A DNA stretch of 64,000 nt from Pseudomonas sp. 14P_8.1_Bac3 (GCF_025466085.1 NZ_JANLOD010000078.1:62001-126000); one strand, 5' to 3'; shown: positions 25,774 through 35,496, numbered from the stretch's first letter. A program made the numbers and translations. Notes: generated from the letters alone by a model not told the origin.

Positions 25774-26744
25774 TGAGCCAGCTCCCACCTGCGATTTTCC
25801 TGATGGGCCCGACCGCAGCGGGCAAGACCGACCTGGCCATCGAACTGAGCAAAGTCCTGCCCTGCGAGCTGATCAGCGTCGACTCGGCACTGGTCTATCG
25901 GGGCATGGACATCGGCACCGCCAAGCCGTCGAAAGAGACTCTGGCCGAATTCCCCCACCGTTTGATCGATATTCTCGACCCGGCAGAGAGCTATTCGGCT
26001 GCGGATTTCCGTCGGGACGCACTCGAAGCCATGGCCGACATCACCGCACGAGGCAAAATACCGCTGCTGGTGGGCGGCACAATGCTCTATTACAAGGCTT
26101 TGCTGGAAGGCCTGGCGGACATGCCGGCAGCCGATGCCGAGGTCCGTGCGCAGATCGAGGAGGAAGCTGCACGCCTTGGCTGGCAAGCGCTGCACGAACA
26201 ATTGGCGAGCATCGACCCGGAATCCGCAGCCCGTATTCATCCGAACGATCCCCAGCGCCTCAGTCGAGCGCTGGAAGTTTATCGCGTCAGCGGTCAGAGC
26301 ATGACCGAGCTGCGACTGCGACAAAGTGCGCAAAGTACTGAAGCAGCCGCTTCGGGACTGCAACAATTGCCCTATACTGTCGCGAACTTGGCCATTGCTC
26401 CGGCAAATCGCCAGGTACTGCACGAGCGAATTAAACAAAGATTCACTTTAATGTTGGAACAGGGATTCATTGACGAGGTCGTAGCCCTGCGTAAGCGAAG
26501 TGACCTGCATTCCGGGTTGCCGTCGATACGTGCGGTAGGCTACCGACAAGTCTGGGACTACCTGGATGGCAAGCTGACGCAGGTCGAGATGCAGGAGCGT
26601 GGAATCATTGCCACGCGCCAGTTGGCCAAGCGTCAGTTCACCTGGCTGCGCAGCTGGGCTGATTTACACTGGTTGGACAGCCTGGATTGCGACAATCTGC
26701 CGCGCGCCTTGAAATACCTGGGGACCATCTCCATATTGAGCTGA
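25773..26744 (+). CDS. miaA: tRNA dimethylallyltransferase
   Basis: Transfers a dimethylallyl group to A37 of tRNAs that read UNN codons, the first step to ms2i6A. The start at 25773 overlaps the mutL stop (TGATG) and gives the conserved MSQLPPAIFLMGPTAAGKTD; the P-loop is at about 11-19. DSALVYRGMDIGTAKP and LVGGTMLYYKAL are further family blocks. 323 aa is normal. Translation is probably coupled to mutL. About 95 bases separate it from hfq, with room for hfq's own promoter. Confidence 0.97.
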   Translation: MSQLPPAIFLMGPTAAGKTDLAIELSKVLPCELISVDSALVYRGMDIGTAKPSKETLAEFPHRLIDILDPAESYSAADFRRDALEAMADITARGKIPLLVGGTMLYYKALLEGLADMPAADAEVRAQIEEEAARLGWQALHEQLASIDPESAARIHPNDPQRLSRALEVYRVSGQSMTELRLRQSAQSTEAAASGLQQLPYTVANLAIAPANRQVLHERIKQRFTLMLEQGFIDEVVALRKRSDLHSGLPSIRAVGYRQVWDYLDGKLTQVEMQERGIIATRQLAKRQFTWLRSWADLHWLDSLDCDNLPRALKYLGTISILS

Positions 26745-26838
26745 GTCCTTGCAATTGCCGTCTATCCTTGGGGGTGTGACGGCCACAAGCCATCTGTTTA
26801 CCTATTTTTTATATTGAATCCTTAAAGGAGTGCGGCAC

Positions 26839-27099
26839 ATGTCAAAAGGGCATTCGCTACAAGACCCTTACTTGAATACTTTACGTAAAGAGAAAGTTGG
26901 GGTGTCCATCTACCTGGTCAACGGGATCAAACTGCAAGGCACGATCGAGTCTTTCGACCAGTTCGTTATCCTGCTGAAAAACACCGTCAGCCAGATGGTT
27001 TACAAACACGCTATCTCTACAGTGGTGCCGGTTCGTCCAATTCGTCTGCCTAGCGCAACCGAATCCGAAGCTGGTGACGCTGAGCCAGGTAACGCCTGA
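26839..27099 (+). CDS. hfq: RNA chaperone Hfq
   Basis: Hexameric Sm-like protein that pairs small RNAs with mRNAs and, in Pseudomonas, acts with Crc in carbon catabolite repression. The 86-aa protein starts at 26839 (MSKGHSLQDPYLNTLRKEK), with AAAGGAG 12-18 bases upstream. The distal and proximal RNA-binding parts are present: VSIYLVNGIKLQGTIESFDQ and the Sm2 motif YKHAISTVVP. The C-terminal tail is short and acidic, as in other pseudomonads. Confidence 0.98.
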   Translation: MSKGHSLQDPYLNTLRKEKVGVSIYLVNGIKLQGTIESFDQFVILLKNTVSQMVYKHAISTVVPVRPIRLPSATESEAGDAEPGNA

Positions 27100-27111
27100 T
27101 AGGAGTCTCCT

Positions 27112-28413
27112 TTGTTCTTTGAGCGCCACGGTGGTGGTGAGCGAGTGATCCTCGTTCACTTGGATGGACAGGACCCTGAGGCGCGCGAAGATCCGCAGGA
27201 GTTTCAGGAATTGGCTAATTCAGCCGGCGCCGAGACCGTTGCGTTTTTTAACGTGCCGCGTCATCGGCCAACCGCCAAATACCTGATTGGCAGCGGCAAG
27301 GTCGAGGAACTGCGCGACCTGGTCCACGCCGAAAAGGCAGATCTGGTGATCTTCAATCACATCCTCACGCCCAGTCAGGAACGTAACCTCGAACGTGTTT
27401 TCGAGTGTCGCGTGATCGACCGCACCGGTCTGATTCTCGATATTTTCGCCCAACGCGCCCGTACCCATGAAGGCAAACTCCAGGTAGAACTGGCTCAGCT
27501 TGACCACATGAGCACCCGCCTGGTTCGTGGCTGGACTCACCTTGAGCGCCAGGGTGGCGGTATCGGCATGCGTGGCCCGGGTGAAACCCAGCTGGAAACC
27601 GACCGTCGTTTGCTGCGGGTTCGCTTGCGACAGATCAAGGGCCGGTTGGAGAAAGTGCGCAGCCAGCGCGAACAGTCGCGACGTGGCCGTACGCGTGCGG
27701 ATATCCCTACCGTGTCGTTGGTGGGGTATACCAACGCCGGTAAATCCACGCTCTTCAATAACGTCACGAAATCCGACGTGTACGCGGCTGACCAGTTGTT
27801 CGCCACGCTGGACCCGACCTTGCGCCGTCTGGAACTGGACGACCTCGGGCCGATTGTCCTGGCGGACACCGTGGGTTTCATTCGTCACTTGCCCCACAAG
27901 CTGGTCGAGGCATTCCGGTCTACCCTCGAAGAGTCGAGCAACTCCGACCTGCTGTTGCACGTGATCGATGCGGCCGAACCGGATCGCATGTTGCAGATCG
28001 AGCAAGTGATGGTGGTGCTGGGCGAGATTGGTGCCCAGGACTTGCCGATCCTCGAGGTCTATAACAAACTCGATTTGCTTGAAGGCGTTGAGCCACAAAT
28101 CCAGCGCGACGCAAACGGCAAGCCTCAACGGGTCTGGTTGTCGGCGCGTGATGGCAGTGGCCTGGAATTGCTGGAGCAAGCCATTGCCGAGTTGCTGGGC
28201 AGTGAGCTGTTTATCGGTACCTTGCGCTTGCCGCAACGATTCGCTCGACTGCGTGCGCAGTTCTTCGAACTCGGAGCGGTGCAGAAAGAAGAACACGACG
28301 AAGAAGGTGTCAGCTTGCTGGCCGTACGATTGCCGCGCTCGGAGCTCAATCGGCTGGTCAGCCGTGAAGGCGTTGTGCCGACAGAGTTCATCGAGCAACA
28401 CACTTTGCAATAA
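27112..28413 (+). CDS. hflX: Ribosome rescue/splitting GTPase HflX
   Basis: Binds the 50S subunit and splits stalled ribosomes, notably under heat or antibiotic stress. 433 aa, starting at a TTG at 27112 with AGGAG six to ten bases upstream. The N-terminal HflX domain (about 1-190) includes the glycine-rich GGGIGMRGPGETQLETDRR that contacts the ribosome. The G domain has GYTNAGKSTLFN (G1), DTVGFIRHLPH (G3) and NKLDLL (G4). It follows hfq by 12 bases. The hfq-hflX-hflK-hflC order is the conserved one. Confidence 0.97.
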   Translation: MFFERHGGGERVILVHLDGQDPEAREDPQEFQELANSAGAETVAFFNVPRHRPTAKYLIGSGKVEELRDLVHAEKADLVIFNHILTPSQERNLERVFECRVIDRTGLILDIFAQRARTHEGKLQVELAQLDHMSTRLVRGWTHLERQGGGIGMRGPGETQLETDRRLLRVRLRQIKGRLEKVRSQREQSRRGRTRADIPTVSLVGYTNAGKSTLFNNVTKSDVYAADQLFATLDPTLRRLELDDLGPIVLADTVGFIRHLPHKLVEAFRSTLEESSNSDLLLHVIDAAEPDRMLQIEQVMVVLGEIGAQDLPILEVYNKLDLLEGVEPQIQRDANGKPQRVWLSARDGSGLELLEQAIAELLGSELFIGTLRLPQRFARLRAQFFELGAVQKEEHDEEGVSLLAVRLPRSELNRLVSREGVVPTEFIEQHTLQ

Positions 28414-28509
28414 AAGCCTGAGAAAGCGGTTGTGCCGCGGTGACAGGCATTCTGTAGCATTGGTCGGCGCGCCGTGGGTGCGTCTTTGCTTTATCAGATG
28501 GAGAGCGCT

Positions 28510-29682
28510 ATGGCTTGGAATGAGCCGGGTGGCAACTCGAATAATCAGGATCCTTGGGGTGGCAAGCGCCGCAATAACGGCGACCGCAAGGGACCACCGG
28601 ATCTCGACGAGGCCTTCCGAAAGCTGCAGGAAAGCCTGAACGGGTTGTTCGGTGGTGGTAAGAAACGCGGTGACGATGGTGGTGGTTCGGGCAAGAGTGG
28701 CGGCTTCGGCGGCATTTTTGGTGTCGTACTCGTCGTGCTGGCGGCCGTCTGGCTGTACAGCGCGGTTTACGTCGTCGACGAGCAGGAGCAAGCCGTGGTG
28801 CTGCGCTTCGGCAAGTACTACGAAACCGTAGGGCCGGGTCTGAACATCTATTTCCCGCCGATCGATCGCAAGTACCTGGAAAACGTCACGCGTGAGCGTG
28901 CCTACACCAAGCAGGGTCAAATGCTGACTGAAGACGAGAACATCGTCGAAGTGCCGCTGACCGTGCAGTACAAGATCAGCAACCTGCAGGACTTCGTGCT
29001 GAGCGTCGATCAGCCGGAAATCAGCCTGCAGCACGCGACCGAAAGTGCCCTGCGCCATGTGGTGGGTTCCACCGCGATGGACCAGGTGCTGACCGAAGGC
29101 CGTGAATTGATGGCCAGCGAAATCAAGGAGCGTCTGCAACGCTTCATGGACACCTATCGCACCGGTATCACCGTCACCCAGGTCAACGTGCAGAGCGCAG
29201 CAGCACCGCGTGAAGTGCAGGAAGCCTTCGATGACGTGATCCGTGCCCGTGAAGACGAGCAGCGTTCGCGCAACCAGGCTGAAACCTATGCCAACGGCGT
29301 CGTGCCGGAAGCCCGTGGTCAGGCCCAGCGCATCATTGAAGATGCCAACGGTTACCGTGACGAAACCGTCTCGCGCGCCAAGGGTGAAGCGGATCGCTTC
29401 ACCAAACTGGTCAGCGAGTACCGCAAGGCCCCCGAAGTCACCCGTGAGCGTCTGTACCTGGACACCATGCAGGAAGTCTTCAGCAATACCAGCAAGGTCC
29501 TCGTGACCGGCAACAAGAATGGCCAGAGCAATCTGCTGTACTTGCCGCTGGACAAGATGGTCGAAAGTGGTCGCAACACCAGCACTCCGGTGACTGGCGC
29601 GGCAGCCACCAGCAATGAAGCGAATGCGCGTGCGGCAGCCGATCTGCAGCAACAGCAAGCACGTACCAGGGAGAGTCGCTGA
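28510..29682 (+). CDS. hflK: FtsH protease modulator HflK
   Basis: Membrane-anchored SPFH protein that, with HflC, forms a large cage around the FtsH protease. I start it at 28510 (MAWNEPGGNSNNQDPWGG) because AGAGCG/GGAGA precedes it; earlier ATGs exist at 28474 and 28498. The N-terminus is Gly/Asn-rich and cytoplasmic, one membrane helix follows at about 70-92 (GIFGVVLVVLAAVWLYSAVY), then the SPFH domain (about 95-290) and a Gln/Ala-rich tail. 390 aa. Its stop overlaps the hflC start. Confidence 0.96.
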   Translation: MAWNEPGGNSNNQDPWGGKRRNNGDRKGPPDLDEAFRKLQESLNGLFGGGKKRGDDGGGSGKSGGFGGIFGVVLVVLAAVWLYSAVYVVDEQEQAVVLRFGKYYETVGPGLNIYFPPIDRKYLENVTRERAYTKQGQMLTEDENIVEVPLTVQYKISNLQDFVLSVDQPEISLQHATESALRHVVGSTAMDQVLTEGRELMASEIKERLQRFMDTYRTGITVTQVNVQSAAAPREVQEAFDDVIRAREDEQRSRNQAETYANGVVPEARGQAQRIIEDANGYRDETVSRAKGEADRFTKLVSEYRKAPEVTRERLYLDTMQEVFSNTSKVLVTGNKNGQSNLLYLPLDKMVESGRNTSTPVTGAAATSNEANARAAADLQQQQARTRESR

Positions 29683-30551
29683 TGAGCAATAAATCGCTGA
29701 TCGCCCTTATTGTCTGTGTCGTCGTGGCGATCGCAGCCTGGAACTGCTTCTACATCGTGGCTCAGACCGAGCGTGCGGTGTTGCTGCAGTTCGGTCGCGT
29801 GGTTCAGACCGATGTTCAGCCGGGCCTGCATGTGAAAGTGCCCTATGTTAATCAGGTGCGTAAATTCGACGCACGCCTGATGACGCTGGATGCACCGACA
29901 CAACGCTTCCTGACCCTGGAAAAGAAAGCGGTCATGGTCGATGCCTACGCCAAGTGGCGCGTGAAAGATGCCGAGCGCTTCTACACCGCGACTTCCGGCC
30001 TCAAGCAGATTGCCGACGAGCGTCTTTCCCGTCGTCTCGAATCCGGCCTGCGTGACCAGTTCGGTAAGCGCACCTTGCACGAAGTGGTTTCCGGTGAGCG
30101 CGATGCGCTGATGACCGATATCACGGCTTCGCTGAACAAGATGGCGGAAAAAGAGCTGGGCATCGAAGTGGTCGATGTTCGGGTCAAAGCCATCGACCTG
30201 CCGAAGGAAGTGAACCGTAGCGTTTTCGAGCGCATGAGTTCCGAGCGTGAGCGTGAAGCTCGCGAGCACCGCGCCAAGGGTAACGAGCTGGCAGAAGGCA
30301 TCCGTGCCGACGCCGATCGTCAACGCCGCGTGCTGCTGGCTGAAGCCTATCGTGAATCCGAAGAGGTTCGCGGTGACGGTGATGCCCAGGCCGCTGCGAT
30401 CTACTCCAAGGCCTACGGCCAGGATCAGGAGTTCTACGGTTTCTACCGTAGCCTGCGTGCCTACCGTGAAAGCTTCGCGAACAAATCCGACGTCATGGTC
30501 CTCGACCCAAGCAGCGACTTCTTCCGTTACCTGGAAAAAGCCAAGCCTTGA
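29682..30551 (+). CDS. hflC: FtsH protease modulator HflC
   Basis: Partner of HflK. 289 aa with an N-terminal membrane helix (about 5-22, IALIVCVVVAIAAWNCFYI) and an SPFH/band-7 domain (about 23-220), then a helical region with EREREAREHRAKGNELAEG. The start at 29682 shares bases with the hflK stop (TGATG), so the two are translationally coupled. It ends the hfq-hflC unit ahead of a terminator hairpin at 30639. Confidence 0.96.
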   Translation: MSNKSLIALIVCVVVAIAAWNCFYIVAQTERAVLLQFGRVVQTDVQPGLHVKVPYVNQVRKFDARLMTLDAPTQRFLTLEKKAVMVDAYAKWRVKDAERFYTATSGLKQIADERLSRRLESGLRDQFGKRTLHEVVSGERDALMTDITASLNKMAEKELGIEVVDVRVKAIDLPKEVNRSVFERMSSEREREAREHRAKGNELAEGIRADADRQRRVLLAEAYRESEEVRGDGDAQAAAIYSKAYGQDQEFYGFYRSLRAYRESFANKSDVMVLDPSSDFFRYLEKAKP

Positions 30552-30867
30552 TACCACGTTGACCTGAATCATCCCCCCGCCTGGCGGCTAAAACCTTTGG
30601 CGGGGTGATCCTTTGGGAAAACGTGTGTATGATGCGGCAGCCGGGAAATTCCCGGCTTTTTTGCGTCTGCACGTTTGATTGCGGCTTTTATGCAGACGCC
30701 CGAGTTGAATGACTCGACAGGTTTTTCGAGGAAAGTGGTAGGCGAAGCCGGTTTCAGGCTTTTCGCCACGTCGTTCATGCGCGTGGTTTGCACATGAACC
30801 GATCATTTTCTGCTTCACTCAAGGCTCGCCCAACGGCTGGCCGCCCGGACCATAGGGGAATGGCGTA
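30552..30867. other. 316-base gap between hflC and hisZ, no yjeT-like gene
   Basis: In E. coli and, from memory, P. aeruginosa a small DUF2065 (YjeT) membrane gene follows hflC. No frame here encodes it. The gap holds a GC-rich inverted repeat (about 30573-30606), the terminator at 30639 and the untranslated leader of hisZ. A 35-codon frame at 30690-30797 has no ribosome site and is not called. Confidence 0.6.
30639..30663 (+). terminator. Rho-independent terminator after hflC
   Basis: AGCCGGGAA / TTCCCGGCT inverted repeat followed by TTTTT. Confidence 0.9.
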
Positions 30868-32055
30868 ATGGCAACGGTAGACCGCTGGCTGCTGCCAGAT
30901 GGCATCGAAGAAGTACTGCCACCGGAGGCGGCGCGCATTGAAGTCGCGCGTCGCCAGGTGTTGGATCTGTTCCAGAGCTGGGGTTACGAGTTTGTCGTGA
31001 CTCCCCATATCGAGTACCTGGAATCCTTGCTGACCGGCGCGGGCCAGGACCTCGATCTGCGTACCTTCAAGGTCATCGATCCGCAATCGGGCCGGCAAAT
31101 GGGTTTCCGTGCCGACATCACGCCGCAAGTGGCGCGCATCGATGCGCACACCCTGCGTCGCGAAGGTCCGAGCCGCCTGTGCTATGCCGGCAGCGTGCTG
31201 CACGCTCAGCCGCGTGCGTTGTCGTCCTCGCGCAGCCCGATTCAACTGGGCGCCGAGTTGTATGGCGATGCCAGCCCGAGCAGTGACGTCGAGGTGATCA
31301 GCCTGATGCTGGCCATGTTGCAACTGGCCGACGTGCCGGATGTGCACATGGACCTCGGTCATGTCGGCATCTATCGTGGCCTGGCCCGCGCTGCCGGTTT
31401 GTCCGGTGAAGTCGAGCAGCAGTTGTTCGATGCATTGCAACGCAAGGCGATCGACGAGGTCATTACCTTGACCGAAGGCTTGCCTGCCGATCTGTCGGGC
31501 ATGCTGCGGGCGTTGGTTGACCTGTGCGGTGGCCGTGAAGTGCTGGAAGCGGCGCGTGTGCGTCTGGCGAATGCGCCGGCCCCTGTGCTGGCGGCGCTGG
31601 ACGATCTGCTGGCGATTGCCGAGCGTTTGTCCATTCGTTTCCCTGAGTTGCCGTTGTACTTCGACCTGGGCGAGTTGCGTGGCTACCACTACCACACCGG
31701 TGTGGTGTTCGCGGTATTCGTGCCGGGTGTGGGCCAGTCCATTGCCCAGGGCGGTCGTTACGACGACATTGGCGCCGACTTCGGTCGAGCCCGTCCGGCA
31801 ACCGGTTTCTCTACCGATTTGAAAACCCTGGTGACCCTGGGGCGTGCTGAGATCGAGCTACCGTCTGGCGGTATCTGGATGCCTGACAGTACGGATGCGG
31901 CACTCTGGCAGCAGGTTTGCCAGTTGCGCAGTGAGGGTCAGCGTGTTGTCCAGGCATTGCCCGGGCAACCTTTGGCCGCCGCCCGTGAAGCGGACTGCGA
32001 CCGGCAATTGATTCAGCAGAACGGGCTTTGGCAAGTAACGCCACTGGCTTCTTGA
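30868..32055 (+). CDS. hisZ: ATP phosphoribosyltransferase regulatory subunit HisZ
   Basis: Catalytically dead paralogue of histidyl-tRNA synthetase that activates the short form of HisG in the first step of histidine synthesis. 395 aa. The class II synthetase-like core is visible: LLPDGIEEVLPPEA at the start, GYEFVVTPHIEYLESLL, FRADITPQVARIDAHTL and the GRYDDIGADFGRARPATGFS region near the C-terminus. The anticodon-binding domain of true HisS is absent. In pseudomonads it lies between the hfl genes and purA, as here. Confidence 0.95.
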   Translation: MATVDRWLLPDGIEEVLPPEAARIEVARRQVLDLFQSWGYEFVVTPHIEYLESLLTGAGQDLDLRTFKVIDPQSGRQMGFRADITPQVARIDAHTLRREGPSRLCYAGSVLHAQPRALSSSRSPIQLGAELYGDASPSSDVEVISLMLAMLQLADVPDVHMDLGHVGIYRGLARAAGLSGEVEQQLFDALQRKAIDEVITLTEGLPADLSGMLRALVDLCGGREVLEAARVRLANAPAPVLAALDDLLAIAERLSIRFPELPLYFDLGELRGYHYHTGVVFAVFVPGVGQSIAQGGRYDDIGADFGRARPATGFSTDLKTLVTLGRAEIELPSGGIWMPDSTDAALWQQVCQLRSEGQRVVQALPGQPLAAAREADCDRQLIQQNGLWQVTPLAS

Positions 32056-32110
32056 GTTTTCCTGTCGGCCCATGGCCGACACCAAGTTTGCGCGAATGAG
32101 GACAAGTGTT

Positions 32111-33400
32111 ATGGGTAAGAATGTCGTAGTCCTGGGCACCCAATGGGGTGATGAGGGCAAAGGCAAGATCGTTGATCTGCTGACCGAACATGCTGCCGCG
32201 GTAGTGCGCTATCAAGGTGGTCACAACGCAGGTCACACCCTGGTGATCGATGGCGAAAAAACCGTCTTGCACCTGATTCCGTCGGGCGTGCTGCGCGAAG
32301 GCGTGCAGTGCCTGATCGGCAACGGCGTGGTGGTTGCACCAGACGCCTTGCTGCGCGAGATCGTCAAGCTGGAAGAGAAAGGCGTACCGGTGCGTGAGCG
32401 CCTGCGTATCAGTCCTTCCTGCCCGCTGATCCTGTCCTTCCACGTTGCGCTGGACCAGGCCCGTGAAAAGGCCCGTGGCGAGCTGAAGATCGGTACGACC
32501 GGTCGCGGCATCGGCCCCGCCTACGAAGACAAGGTGGCGCGTCGCGGTCTGCGTGTTGGCGACCTGCTCAACATGCCGCGCTTTGAAGACAAGCTGCGTG
32601 AACTGGTGGATTACCACAACTTCATGCTGGTGGGTTACTACAAAGAGCCGGCCATCGAGTTCGAACAGACCCTGGCCGAGTGCAAGGAATACGCTGAGCT
32701 GCTCAAGCCGCTGATGCTGGACGTGACGGCCGAGCTGCACGACCTGCGTCGCGCCGGCAAAGACATCATGTTCGAAGGCGCCCAGGGCTCCCTGCTGGAT
32801 ATCGACCACGGTACCTACCCGTACGTGACCAGCTCCAACACCACCGCGGGTGGCGTTGCTACCGGCTCGGGTGTTGGCCCGATGTTCCTGGACTACATCC
32901 TGGGCATCACCAAGGCTTACACCACGCGTGTAGGTTCGGGTCCGTTCCCGACTGAACTGTTCGACGAAGTCGGTGCGCACCTGGCCAAACAAGGTCACGA
33001 GTTCGGTGCAACGACTGGCCGTGCCCGTCGTTGTGGCTGGTTCGACGCCGTTATCCTACGTCGTGCTATCGATGTGAACAGCATCTCGGGCATCTGCCTG
33101 ACCAAGCTGGACGTGCTCGACGGTCTGGAAACCATCAATATCTGCGTTGGCTACAAAGATGCCGACGGTAACGATGTTGCCCCGACTGACGCTGACAGCT
33201 ACGTGGGCCTGCAGCCTGTGTACGAAGAAGTGCCGGGCTGGACCGAATCGACCGTGGGCGCCAAGACCCTGGAGGAGTTGCCTGCCAACGCGCGTGCGTA
33301 CATCAAGCGCGTCGAAACGCTGATCGGCGCGCCGATCGACATTATTTCGACGGGCCCGGACCGCAACGAAACCATCGTGCTGCGTCACCCGTTCGCTTAA
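32111..33400 (+). CDS. purA: Adenylosuccinate synthetase
   Basis: Joins IMP and aspartate with GTP to give adenylosuccinate, the first committed step to AMP. 429 aa from the ATG at 32111 (MGKNVVVLGTQWGDEGKGK); 13 further codons upstream are open but not conserved. The P-loop is GDEGKGK, followed by GGHNAGHT for IMP and DIDHGTYPYVTSSNTTAG. RVGSGPFPTEL and TGRARRCGWFDAV complete the family pattern. It follows hisZ by 55 bases and stops at a terminator. Confidence 0.97.
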   Translation: MGKNVVVLGTQWGDEGKGKIVDLLTEHAAAVVRYQGGHNAGHTLVIDGEKTVLHLIPSGVLREGVQCLIGNGVVVAPDALLREIVKLEEKGVPVRERLRISPSCPLILSFHVALDQAREKARGELKIGTTGRGIGPAYEDKVARRGLRVGDLLNMPRFEDKLRELVDYHNFMLVGYYKEPAIEFEQTLAECKEYAELLKPLMLDVTAELHDLRRAGKDIMFEGAQGSLLDIDHGTYPYVTSSNTTAGGVATGSGVGPMFLDYILGITKAYTTRVGSGPFPTELFDEVGAHLAKQGHEFGATTGRARRCGWFDAVILRRAIDVNSISGICLTKLDVLDGLETINICVGYKDADGNDVAPTDADSYVGLQPVYEEVPGWTESTVGAKTLEELPANARAYIKRVETLIGAPIDIISTGPDRNETIVLRHPFA

Positions 33401-33419
33401 TAAGTCATTGATGTGTAAC

Positions 33420-33450
33420 ACAAAGGGCCCATAATCGGGCCCTTTGTCGT
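33420..33450 (+). terminator. Rho-independent terminator after purA
   Basis: ACAAAGGGCCC / GGGCCCTTTGT stem with ATAATC loop, followed by a short T-rich stretch. Confidence 0.88.
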
Positions 33451-33550
33451 TTATGCCTGCCGGACGGCATGACCTTTGCTGCGATCTTCATTAAGAGCAC
33501 GTCATCTGGCGTGCCATCAATTTAATGGCGTTTAGGCAGAGGGATATCAA

Positions 33551-35485
33551 GTGTCGGCGGTTCTCTCATTGTTACAAAGTCGTTTATTGCGGCCCGTGTT
33601 CGTTACCCTGGGTATCGCCCTTTTGGTGCAGGTGCTGGTGGCTGTTGCTCTCACGCGGAGCACAGTGACCGCGCTGGAAGCCGATTTGGGTGTGCGCCTG
33701 GGGGCCGACAGTCAAAAACTTTCCGGTGAACTCGAGCAGGCGGGACGCGAAGTCACGTCGAGTCTCGACAACCTCTCCACCAGCACACGCCAGCGCCTCA
33801 CGGCCGGTCTGTCTTCGCGACTGGAGGATGAGCAGGCGCAGTTGCGGACTACGCTGGAGAAGGCTCTGAAGGATTCCGCCAATGATATGGCGCAGCTTCT
33901 GGCCTCGGTCGCGCCTCGCGCGATGTGGGACAGCGACGTGCCAACCCTCTCCGAATTCGCCCGCCGGGCCCAGCGTAATCCCAACGTATTATTCGTGGTC
34001 TACGACGACGCAACAGGTCAGCACCTGACGCGCTACCTCAATCGCGAAAACCCGATCAACAAGGCGCTGCTGGAGAAGGGGCAGGGTGAGCGGGCGCTCG
34101 ACAAGGTGCTGGACGCGGCGAAGAACGACCCGTCCGTGTACTTCGTCGAAGCGTCGATCAACCCCAATGGTGTGGAAATCGGCAAGGTCTTGATGGGCGT
34201 CTCCACGGCCTCGGTGGAAGCCGATCTGGCAGCTCTGGACAAGCGCTTCTCGGCGCTGATCGCCAGCAGTGATCAACTGGTCGGCGACAGCCTCAAGGGC
34301 GCCGCCGCCGACAGCGCCACCGCAATGCGTGCGCGCCTGACGTCCGCACAATCCACCGCCGCGGAAATGAAGGCCAACACCACCACCACTGTGCAGGAAG
34401 CGGCGACGACGTTGCGCTGGCGCATCGGCATGAGCCTGGCGCTCGTAGGATGCGGCGTGTTGCTGTTGCTGGCCGTGGTGCTGGGCCGTCGGGTGGTCAA
34501 TCGCTTGAAAATGCTGATTGCCGCGATGGACGATCTGGCGGCGGGCGAAGGCGACCTGACCAAGCGTGTGCAGATCAATAGCAAGGACGAGATCGGCGAC
34601 ATGGCTTCGGCGGTCAATCGCTTTGTCGATAAGTTGCAACCGATCGTACGTGAAGCGGGCGATGTCGCTCAGCGTACCGGCGTTGAAATTGGCGCCATGA
34701 CCTTGCGCAATGCCGGCGCCGATGCCGCGGCGGGCATGCAGCGGGACGAAGTGGCGGAGAGCCTGCGCGCGTTGTCGCAAATGGCTGACGAAGCGCAGTC
34801 TGAAAGCCATGCGATGCAGGCGGCCTTGCAGCAGGTGGTGGACATTCGTTCGGCCACCGATGAAAACACCCGAACGTCGGCGAAAGTTGGCAGCCTGATC
34901 GAGGCGCTGGCCGGGCAGGTCGATACCGGGGCGAAAGTCATCGAGCGCCTGGCGCAGCAGAGTGAACAGATAGAGGTGGTGTTGACCGTGATTCACGGGA
35001 TCGCCGAACAGACCAACCTGCTGGCGTTGAACGCAGCCATCGAAGCGGCGCGTGCCGGCGAGACCGGTCGCGGTTTTGCCGTGGTGGCCGACGAGGTGCG
35101 GGCACTGGCGAGCAAGACCCAGAGTTCCACAGGCGATATCCAGGCGCACATCGTCGCCTTGCAGCAAGGTGCGCGCGAGGCGGTGGCCGCGATCGGTCAG
35201 GCCGGGCGCCAGGCCAGCGAAGGTTTGCTGGTGTTGCGGGACAGCGCGCGGTTGCAGCAATCGGTGCAGGTCTCGGTCGAGCAGGTGCATGCGGCGATTG
35301 GCTTGGCGACGCAGGCAGCGGCGCATCAGGCTCAAGGCGCGCAAGCGGTGCGGGGTCGGGTTGAAACCATTCATGCGCAGGCTGAAAAAGCGGCTCAGGC
35401 GGTGGTTGAAACCACGGCCAGCGGCAAGGTGCTGGATGGGTTGGCTGCACAGTTGAAGGCGAGCCTGGGGCAGTTCAGGGCTTAA
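33551..35485 (+). CDS. Methyl-accepting chemotaxis protein
   Basis: 644-aa transmembrane chemoreceptor starting at a GTG (33551). The first membrane helix is about 14-36. A periplasmic sensor of about 260 residues has a Cache-like stretch (NVLFVVYDDATGQHLTRYLN). The second helix is about 296-316, then a HAMP domain (about 317-370, LAAGEGDLTKRVQ). The cytoplasmic coiled-coil hairpin follows, with its tip at about 480-510 showing QTNLLALNAAIEAARAGE and RGFAVVADEVRALA that bind CheA/CheW. There is no C-terminal pentapeptide for CheR tethering. The ligand is unknown. It stands alone between purA and the iron transporter, a position occupied by no such gene in PAO1 as I remember it. Confidence 0.92.
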   Translation: MSAVLSLLQSRLLRPVFVTLGIALLVQVLVAVALTRSTVTALEADLGVRLGADSQKLSGELEQAGREVTSSLDNLSTSTRQRLTAGLSSRLEDEQAQLRTTLEKALKDSANDMAQLLASVAPRAMWDSDVPTLSEFARRAQRNPNVLFVVYDDATGQHLTRYLNRENPINKALLEKGQGERALDKVLDAAKNDPSVYFVEASINPNGVEIGKVLMGVSTASVEADLAALDKRFSALIASSDQLVGDSLKGAAADSATAMRARLTSAQSTAAEMKANTTTTVQEAATTLRWRIGMSLALVGCGVLLLLAVVLGRRVVNRLKMLIAAMDDLAAGEGDLTKRVQINSKDEIGDMASAVNRFVDKLQPIVREAGDVAQRTGVEIGAMTLRNAGADAAAGMQRDEVAESLRALSQMADEAQSESHAMQAALQQVVDIRSATDENTRTSAKVGSLIEALAGQVDTGAKVIERLAQQSEQIEVVLTVIHGIAEQTNLLALNAAIEAARAGETGRGFAVVADEVRALASKTQSSTGDIQAHIVALQQGAREAVAAIGQAGRQASEGLLVLRDSARLQQSVQVSVEQVHAAIGLATQAAAHQAQGAQAVRGRVETIHAQAEKAAQAVVETTASGKVLDGLAAQLKASLGQFRA

Positions 35486-35496
35486 AAACCTTGGCC

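Noticed and set aside
24079..25788. 569-codon minus-strand frame
   Set aside because: Antisense to mutL, without family motifs.
27220..29658. 812-codon open frame on the minus strand
   Set aside because: It lies antisense to hflX and hflK, both clear family members, and results from GC-rich codon bias.
30690..30797. 35-codon frame before hisZ
   Set aside because: No ribosome binding site and no resemblance to DUF2065 or another small protein.
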